Assembly: GCF_014529535.1 (NCBI RefSeq) | Contig: NW_023503409.1 | Location: 5,208,390-5,272,389 of the forward strand | Direction of reading: 5' to 3' | From: Bradysia coprophila | Lineage: Eukaryota; Arthropoda; Insecta; Diptera; Sciaridae | DNA: 64,000 nucleotides | In this document: positions 56,549 to 64,000 of the stretch, piece by piece | How positions within the stretch are numbered: position 1 is the first letter of the stretch | How the letters are laid out: the number at the start of each line of letters is the position of its first letter | Notes under the pieces: generated by a model | The model's database searches: none | Seen by the model: only the letters and a program-made list of their open reading frames with translations | Told to the model about the DNA's origin: nothing | Position numbers and translations under genes: made by a program

Positions 56549-59461
56549 TACTATTTCATGCTTGCATTTTGCGTCCACTTTTGTCCACAAGCGTTTTTCT
56601 TTTCTTTGAAACTTTTGTTGTGGTTTTGAAAAATTTAGTTATAAATTGATGTGTTTTGAATCAATTGGCATTACCAGATTGTGTGAAAATATTTTATTCT
56701 ATTTTATTTATTATTTTGTTAATGTTAATCGATGTCAAACACATTTTAAAACATTTTGGTCCATAAAATATGAAAAACCACTTAAAACAGCAAATATATC
56801 TCAATTTTAGTTTTCATTTCCATACTAAATCGCATAATAGAAAAACTGACAGATCGTGACAAAGGAGAAAAAAGCTCAATCTGACGTATAAATTAATACG
56901 ACTAATGGCGTGGATTTTCCTTTCTTAATTTTCTTTAGTAGAACTAGTACAGAAAGTAAATTATAATATCTCTGCTTGTCAATGTTAGTGGAAAAAGTCA
57001 CCAAAGACCCATAGACCTTAGTGACATATTTTGGCCAAACCATTCTTTTTAAATTATTTTTTTACTAAAAGTCATAATGACTCATTTTTGTACAAACCCT
57101 GAATGTCTGAAAGCCTGAATGTCTTGGCCAGAAATATGTCACTAAATAATTTGATTGAGGTGATTGCGATGCTTTTTGTTACGTACCTGTGATCTGTCTA
57201 TCTGTAAAACAACTCCGTATTTGTGTTGCAACTATATTATCGTAACATAACTGTGTCATAAACAGTGACATCGAATTTCATTTTGCATAACATCAGAGCA
57301 ACGTAGTTTTTTCGTACCAAATTTAAACCAGAAATTACAAATTGATAAACTTTTCATCAGATCAAAACGTCAAAATACAACTAGTTATAGTGGTTGACAT
57401 TTTTACTTTTCGAATGAATGTTTACCATTTACGACAAAATCTAAATGAACCCTCATCAACTTTCCGATTTTAGTTCATATATAAAATCATCATCAAAGGT
57501 CGATTTGCCGAAAAGAGTATTCAAATTTTCGGTTAGATCAGAAAATAGTTAAAATCCATTAAGTACATTTTGCTGGAATCGCTGTTTTACCGTTTTACCC
57601 TTCACTGAAATTAACATAAGAGAAAATTTATTCGTCGTATATAAACCCGCGCAGATTCCGCCCACAAGTTGTATTATAATGAGAATATTTTTCTTAAAAT
57701 TCTCACCATCATCAAATTACGACATTCTCATAAATTTTCACTTCAATGTTTAATTACACTCTACAAAGCACTTAGTTGAAATAATGCAAAATGTAGCGCT
57801 ATTGCACTACGGTTTTCATTTTCTAGAGCTATCTATGTTGCTTCAAACCAGAAATAAAATAGGGCACACATTCTGTTTTATGCACAATTGTTCACCATAA
57901 AACTGAGTAGAAGTTACTCGATTTTTGTTGTTTGGAACTGAAAATTAAAAAATAAATGCGAAAAAAAATTAGTTGTTGCTTCAATTTAGTGAACATAAAA
58001 GAGTTTGCCGGATAATGTATGTAAAATGTGGTTTTTATATTGAATAAGTGAAAAGCAAAAAAATACATAAAACGTGGGTAGCATATGCCGCGAATGGATA
58101 TTTTTATGGAGTAAGGATGTAAAGAAAAACTGAAAGTTATGAGAATATTCATTTTTTTTGTTATGACGATTAAACAACGCTGCAGGAATTCGTTTTGTTT
58201 AATCGAGCTTTAAACACTTCTGCCATTCCAGTTTTATTATGCATACTAAACAATCACTCTGAAAACTTTTTGAAAAGACTAAATAGGACTATTTTTAGCC
58301 CTTAATGTTATTACATCAGTGGGGGGTGTCTACATAAATTTAATTAGCATCATTGGCTGAATAGATCTCCGTAGCAGCATAATTGAAGTTTATTATTAAA
58401 ATTGTCTTCCGACTGCTTAATAAACAATACAAACATCGAGTCGAAGTAAATATTATCTTCGCCAAAACACCAATTAGACTTTGTGCAAACATTGCGAATG
58501 TTCAATAAATCGGCAGCTTATGTAATATATACATACCAAATTTAACACACAAAACTAAACTTCAAGTCATTTTATCAATAACAATAATCAAAATTCAATA
58601 ATTATGTCGATAGACTGAGCATCTTTGAATTCAACATAGCCCTACGTTGATGGCATAATATGCAATTGCAATGTAATAATGCGATGTGCGGTGCATCTAT
58701 ATTGTCAATAGAGTTGTATTTATAGTGTCAAGTACAAATTGAGGGCTGAACGAATGCTTAAAAATAAGTCAAGAATCGAAATCAGATATTCAGTGGGGTT
58801 TCATTTTACATTCCAAAGTTCGATATGAATTTCGACTTGATGTGCACTTGATTTATACACAGATGTGACGCAAATTCAAAGCCAGCGGAGTCTCAATGAG
58901 ATATTTTCTGAGAAAATGTATGCAATCGAAAATGTAACCAAATAATCCTGGTGTTTACGTCTTTGGTCTCGTCGTCGTCGTCGTAACGCTGAACCAGGTT
59001 CGGGTGTCTTTACCGTTGTATTTGTCAACGTGAGGTGTTACCTTTATATAGAATCAGCTGAGCTGCAATAATGTCTGGATGCGAAACGGTATTCCTTTGG
59101 ACTGAATTGGTGTAGATAATTTGTTCCCGAACTGTGCGATTTCTGTATGTACTTTCCGGTTCAATTTCTTGCATTGAATAATGTTCGCCTAACTTTCACT
59201 CTCCGATGACGAGTCTCTTCCGGGAGACCTGCGTAACATACTTCGTCCTGGGTCAAAACTATTTCTTTTATCTGTTTACCGAGCTGAGAAAATGGAAAAT
59301 CTCAACAAGAACGATGTTTGGTAGCCAAAGCGAAGCGAGGGCCACAATTTCGCTTGAGTTGGAATCTATTATTTCTAAAACAAAGTTTTTCATACGAGCG
59401 AAGTGTGATTTCCTGTCCACGAAAAAAAACCTCAATTCACTAACTCATATGTTCTATTCAT
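56549..59461. other. Probable intron or intergenic DNA, nothing recognised
   Basis: AT-rich with short open frames only. A small (CGT)n run lies at 58970-58984. The frame at 59206-59460 (+) has no recognisable domain. Confidence 0.4.
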
Positions 59462-59464
59462 AAT

Positions 59465-59684
59465 GAGGGATTCTTTTGAATTTCGACTGACCGAAATCGG
59501 CGCTATTTATTCCAGGACTTTCCCATTTTTCGACTTTTGGCCACTTAAAACCAGCCAGGTATGGAATATCAAAAATATCTGAGACTGGTTTTGGGGCCTA
59601 GGCACCAAGGCCTAACTATGCATATATAAAAAAGTCCCGAAAAAAGCGCCGATTTCGGTCAGTCGAAATTCAAAAGAATCCCTC
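59465..59684. mobile_element. MITE, GAGGGATTC family, with 3-bp target duplication AAT
   Basis: Arms GAGGGATTCTTTTGAATTTC at 59465 and GAAATTCAAAAGAATCCCTC ending at 59684 pair over more than 40 bp (through 'cgactgaccgaaatcggcgct'). The element is flanked by AAT on both sides (59462-59464 and 59685-59687). Confidence 0.85.
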
Positions 59685-60559
59685 AATACGATTAGATTGG
59701 TTCATAATTACAATTCAATAAACAAAATCACAAATTTGATTTACATATTTCGATTATGTAATTTATGTCATTTGAAATTTCAAGTCCATTAGAATAATGA
59801 AAAGAAAAAATGATTTGGAAATTCAATTCATTCATTCTAACTAGAGTGTTATCGTTCGAAAATTATGATTACATTTCCACAATATATCAAGAGCAACGAC
59901 CCATTTTTTAAAAGACAAAAAGGCGGTGCAATCAACGTGGAAATGTCTTTCCTTCGTAGGAAACTCTTAAGCGTTACTCGATTATTCACACTAATTTTAT
60001 GTTCGTTTCAATTTTGCGAAAAGAAAAGTAAGTTTCTCTGTGATATCGGAACTGAGTTCATTTTCACACTTTTTAATGACAACATAATCAAGAAAGTTTT
60101 TACGGAGATGTAGTTTCATAAAGCTTAAGAAAAGGGATTATTCTGTAACATGATTCGAAAGGATTCGAGTAACCTACTTGCTATAGGATATTTTTGTATA
60201 ACAGGCACATATTCAAACCTTTACGATTTGTGAACAGATTCTTCAATTAATTTCATAAGACCTAAAACCTTACATATTGATTGTAATAGCAAATTCTGCA
60301 GTTACACGGAAGAAGTGCTTCTCTTCATTAATTACTTAGTAAGCAAAACAGAAATCTTGAATCTGAAATTAGATAAGACATGTGAGTGCAACTTAATTTA
60401 TAACAAGTGTTCTAATCATTAACATTGAAAGATCTTTAACAAGCCGAAGAAGTAGAGTGATTTGCTATTACACGATACACGAATGCACAAGTTCACTATA
60501 GAATTTTACCTAATAATCTAAATCTATACAAAACCACCCAATCTCGCTTAAAACGTAGT

Positions 60560-61457
60560 GAGGGATTCTTTTGAAAATCCACCTATCAAAATCGGACCCA
60601 TTTTGTCTGGGATGGATATATACATGGTTTGAAAGGTCTTTGCCAGTAGACCTCAAAACAGGCCTCACACAGTCTCGAGCCACACCTGGTTGCTGGTGGA
60701 AGATCTCCGAAGTTGGAAAATAGTGGTCTTTATCCGAAATTTTAGGCCGTTATAAATGATCGTTCCGGGTGAGAGTGGGCTCGTTGGAAAGCTGAGCTCG
60801 AGTACTTTCGGGTCATGCCAAGTTTGATTAGATTCATTGATATATGTTTGCAAAAAATGCAAGAAATTTTTTTCAAAATCTGTGTGAACTTTAGACAAGT
60901 CTGGGCTGGTACTGATGACGCTTAATGTGAACCTAAGATGATAGTCGTAACATACATTGTCTAAGCTTTTCATTGATACCTCATTTGCAGTGCTGGTGAT
61001 TGCTGGCGAGTTTTACGAGTAGCAGTTGTGCTAACATAAAGTTCTGTTATGTCAGGAATCACCAGCACTACAAATGAGGTATCAACAGAAACCTTAGACA
61101 ATGTATGTTACAACTAGCATGTTAGGTTCACATTAAGCGTCATCAGTACCAGCCCAGACCTGTCTAAAGTTCACACAGATTTTGAAAATTTTTCTTGCAA
61201 ATTTTTGGAAACATATATCAATGAATCTAATCAAACTAGGCATGACCCGAAAGTACTTAAGCTCAGCTTTCCAAAAATTCGGATAAAAAAAAATATTTTT
61301 CCAACTTCGGAGATCTTCCACCAGCAACCAGGTGTGGCTCGAGACTGTGTGAGGCCTGTTTTAAGGTCTACTGGCAAAGACTTTTCAAACCATGTATATA
61401 TCAATGCCAGACGAAATGGGTCCGATTTTGATAGGTGGATTTTCAAAAGAATCCCTC
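60560..61457. mobile_element. Large foldback element, GAGGGATTC family, with 3-bp target duplication AGT
   Basis: Two arms of about 400 bp in inverted orientation: the left starts GAGGGATTCTTTTGAAAATC (60560), the right ends GATTTTCAAAAGAATCCCTC (61457). They are flanked by AGT on both sides (60557-60559 and 61458-61460). Matching blocks include 'gtagacctcaaaacaggcct' and 'cacacagtctcgagccacac'. The loop is at about 61000-61060. Open frames on both strands in it are mirror images of each other and not genes. Confidence 0.85.
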
Positions 61458-61460
61458 AGT

Positions 61461-63842
61461 ACAGAAATAGGTTGTCCAATCAAATCAATGAACGCTGTTT
61501 ATCACAAGATTTTTTTTCACTTTATGCAAATCAAAATTTTAATTGCATAATTCTGGTTTTGATATGATTTAAAAAAAAAGCTTTCAGCCGAAATTGTTGA
61601 AATGAATTTTTGTCATGTTGAATAAGCTTACAATTTAATCTAAATGAAATAAAATACGAAAGGGTGATATGTACAACATATTTACACAATGGGGAGGTTG
61701 AGTCTATCGCTACTGCTTCTAAAACGAAAGTACACCGATGAACTGTGCTACCGTAGCGCTTAAGTTTAAGCTTATCATTGGAAATTGGTCGCATGGTATG
61801 GTGCTTATCTTCATTGGACATTGGTCGCATTGTGGATTGTTAAGAATAAAGAGGACCCTAGATGATTTTGTAAAAACCACTCTTGGTATTATTTGGGATC
61901 GAATGTGATTATTTTTTGGATTAAATGGGATTATTTTAAAGTGATTGCCGCTTCATTGAAAGACTGACCAAAACCATTGTCCCTTACAAATGTTAACTTA
62001 CTATGCGTTCATAAGCGCAAACTATCTACAAACAATTTTAGACGAACTCTCTAGCAGCTTAATGCTTTTTACCATATTTTTCATGAAAATTTAATCTGAC
62101 TTAAAATGTTATTATACCTGTATCCCATGCGATTGATAAATGAATTTTCCGCTTGACATATGGAATCTTTTGAGTGATTAAAAGCGGATCAAGGGAATTT
62201 ATTATTTCCAAAACTCGAAAATCGAAATCAGACAGTAATTCGCTCAATTGGTATTTTAATTATAGTAGAAAATTAGTAGAAAATTGTTCGACAACGAAAA
62301 GTGTGAAAACGAAGCTCAGCATCAGAAACCCAGTACATACGAAAACAAAACATCTTTGAATGGAAAATGATCACCTTTGTGAAACCTAAATCATTATGTA
62401 ATTATACAACATCGAATCAAAACCATCCGGTTACACATTGTATGCTTTCTGTTAATTGAATTTGTACAGATAATTTGAATTTACATTGCGCTATTGACTA
62501 TCAGTGATAACTTCCCAAAACTTAACTTGATCTTGAAATTTTAAATATTTTATAAAGTCAGAGTTCCGCTTTTGAACACAAATATAAATTAGTGCTGGTA
62601 AATTTCTCCCCTTACAATCTATTATTTTATGACTACATGCTCTTCATATATAAGGTAATTGGTTGGAACTTTCGGGATGATGTTAATTATTCCTTACCTG
62701 TACAATATAGTTTGTATAAATTGTGCTCCGTATGCAATATACAAAATTCAAATTCTACACTACGTTGCACTGTTGTATTCCTACTCTATAAACGAGTTTA
62801 CGGCAAAATTTATTTTTTAAGGATTATTTGCTATATGTGACGCTCACGTTTTACGTATGTTGAATCTTAACTGAAATTAGATTTTAACCCACATGTCGTC
62901 AATATGCTTTCCACCTTTTGTTGGGTAATTAACGACAGAAATTATTTTAATGAGACGACGCGGTTACGTGACAGTTTACATTCTCTTACACACAAACTCT
63001 TGAAACATCAATATTTTGTATCTCGTAACGAAAGTGGAGATTTTTAACGAAAAGCGGATCCGTCTTCATAAATGAAAATAATGAAAATTGAGTTTTATTG
63101 AAAATAAAATTTCATTTATAAAATGAACGGAAACAAAATACCGATATATCTCCATTATATGGCGTAAAACATTAATTTAACTTGTTTCTCCTGTGCAAAT
63201 AATAGAATGTAACATTTTGTGGTGCAGGTCATGGGTTGGTAGACGAAAACGAAACCGTAGGGTGGTTTGTATAAAAAAAATACCGTTATTCAGTAAAATA
63301 CCGTTGACGTTGAAAAAGAAAAATTCCTACAAGATCTATATAATACGTGTGTTTATTGGCTTTTGGCGGAAATCTGTAATCTTATTGTGAAAATGTGAAA
63401 TTTTTTTTCTCCGTTATGAAAATTTATGGTGTTCCAATTCTAAGGTTGAACTTTCCACAATATGTTGAATGGTGATAAAGAATAATCGAATTTGTGTGAG
63501 CATGTTTATGTGTTTTGTGGTTTTTGTACATTTTAATGGAAAAGTGCTTTTAACGATTGTTTTCGACATAAAAGTTAGATTTATCTCCATGGGAAATTAA
63601 ATTACATTTCGGTGTCTCTTAACTACGGTGTCTAATATCCGCTACGGAGAAAAGGTACTGAACGTTTTTGTAGTAATTGAATAATGAACACAATATCTGA
63701 CATAATTAACAATATTAAGAGGTAGAGTGTTTTACGTAACTCGTTAGATTTATTTTAGATTTATCAGGGTGGGACGATCACCTAGGTGATCTTGAAACAC
63801 AGATCTTGTGATCCTTTGTTTCCTTCCCGGTCATCATTTAAA
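61461..63842. other. Probable intron or intergenic DNA, nothing recognised
   Basis: AT-rich, short open frames only; no repeat or exon that I could support. Confidence 0.4.
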
Positions 63843-63998
63843 TCAAGACAACCTTCCGGTCGCCGCCAGGAATCTGTCCAAAGTGGCAGGTCCCAGGGCG
63901 ACAACTTCGGAGGGTTGTACGACGTAATCTCCAAGGAGCCTGCGTCTTAGTTGAAGAAATTTAGGACATTCACAGATGACGTGTATGCCCGTTTCTTC
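63843..63998 (-). CDS. C-terminal end of a non-LTR retrotransposon polyprotein (partial at window edge)
   Basis: On the minus strand a GC-rich frame enters from the right edge with ETGIHVICECPKFLQLRRR, then LLGDYVVQP, and ends ...RFLAATGRLS before TGA at 63845-63843. The E-T-x-H-x-x-x-x-C-x-C-P-x(n)-R pattern followed by LG and a final RFxxATG is the usual end of LINE ORF2 proteins (after the RNase H region) in the I/R1/Jockey group. The following roughly 80 bp (ending near 63765) would be the 3' UTR. The base composition is clearly richer in GC than its surroundings. Confidence 0.7.
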   Translation of the reverse strand, partial: EETGIHVICECPKFLQLRRRLLGDYVVQPSEVVALGPATLDRFLAATGRLS

Positions 63999-64000
63999 TT

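Noticed and set aside
60665..61567. ORFs of 102, 120 and 71 codons on both strands
   Set aside because: They lie in the inverted arms of the GAGGGATTC foldback element and mirror each other.

Overview
The window is eukaryotic and comes from a dipteran insect. The evidence is short (about 50-80 bp) GT-AG introns in compact genes, AT-rich intergenic DNA packed with small inverted-repeat transposons, and fly/insect genes: a Methuselah-type GPCR, the bHLH-PAS clock factor Clock, phenylalanine hydroxylase (Henna type), Mgat1 and a Tmhs/LHFPL tetraspan. Clock has no long glutamine tract and the MITE load is heavy, so a lower (nematoceran) fly is plausible, but the species cannot be fixed from the sequence.

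Layout. 1-2408 (+): the 3' part of a USP35/USP38-type deubiquitinase. 2.8-8 kb: a patchwork of inverted-repeat elements and a minisatellite, with a small orphan coiled-coil gene at 3971-4833 (-). 7975-10733: a transposon with near-perfect 44-bp terminal inverted repeats that encloses a decayed tyrosine-recombinase (Crypton-like) gene. 11503-13474 (+): Mgat1 in nine exons. 15901-25450 (-): Tmhs/LHFPL in six exons; its 6.9-kb intron holds a complete Methuselah-like receptor (19018-20664, -). 29436-33707 (-): Clock in ten exons, 714 codons. 34755-39187: a 4.4-kb foldback-like element made of tandem palindromic repeats, about 1 kb upstream of the Clock start codon, with a 5S rRNA-derived fragment inside. 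39.2-48.3 kb: no gene seen, some MITEs. 48540-50130 (+): phenylalanine hydroxylase in six exons with a good TATA/initiator promoter. 51155-51206 (+): a lone signal-peptide exon with a strong splice donor, probably the start of a secreted or membrane protein gene that leaves the window. 51.2-63.8 kb: intron or intergenic DNA with more MITE families. 63843-63998 (-): the C-terminal end of a non-LTR retrotransposon polyprotein.

The host genes do not form a pathway; they are ordinary single-copy insect genes. The unusual content is mobile: the TIR-bounded recombinase element together with a neighbouring palindromic MITE that shares its terminal motif, and the foldback element upstream of Clock. 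Exon boundaries were set by eye from GT/AG sites, and the reading frame closes over all joined exons for Mgat1, Tmhs, Clock, the coiled-coil gene and phenylalanine hydroxylase.
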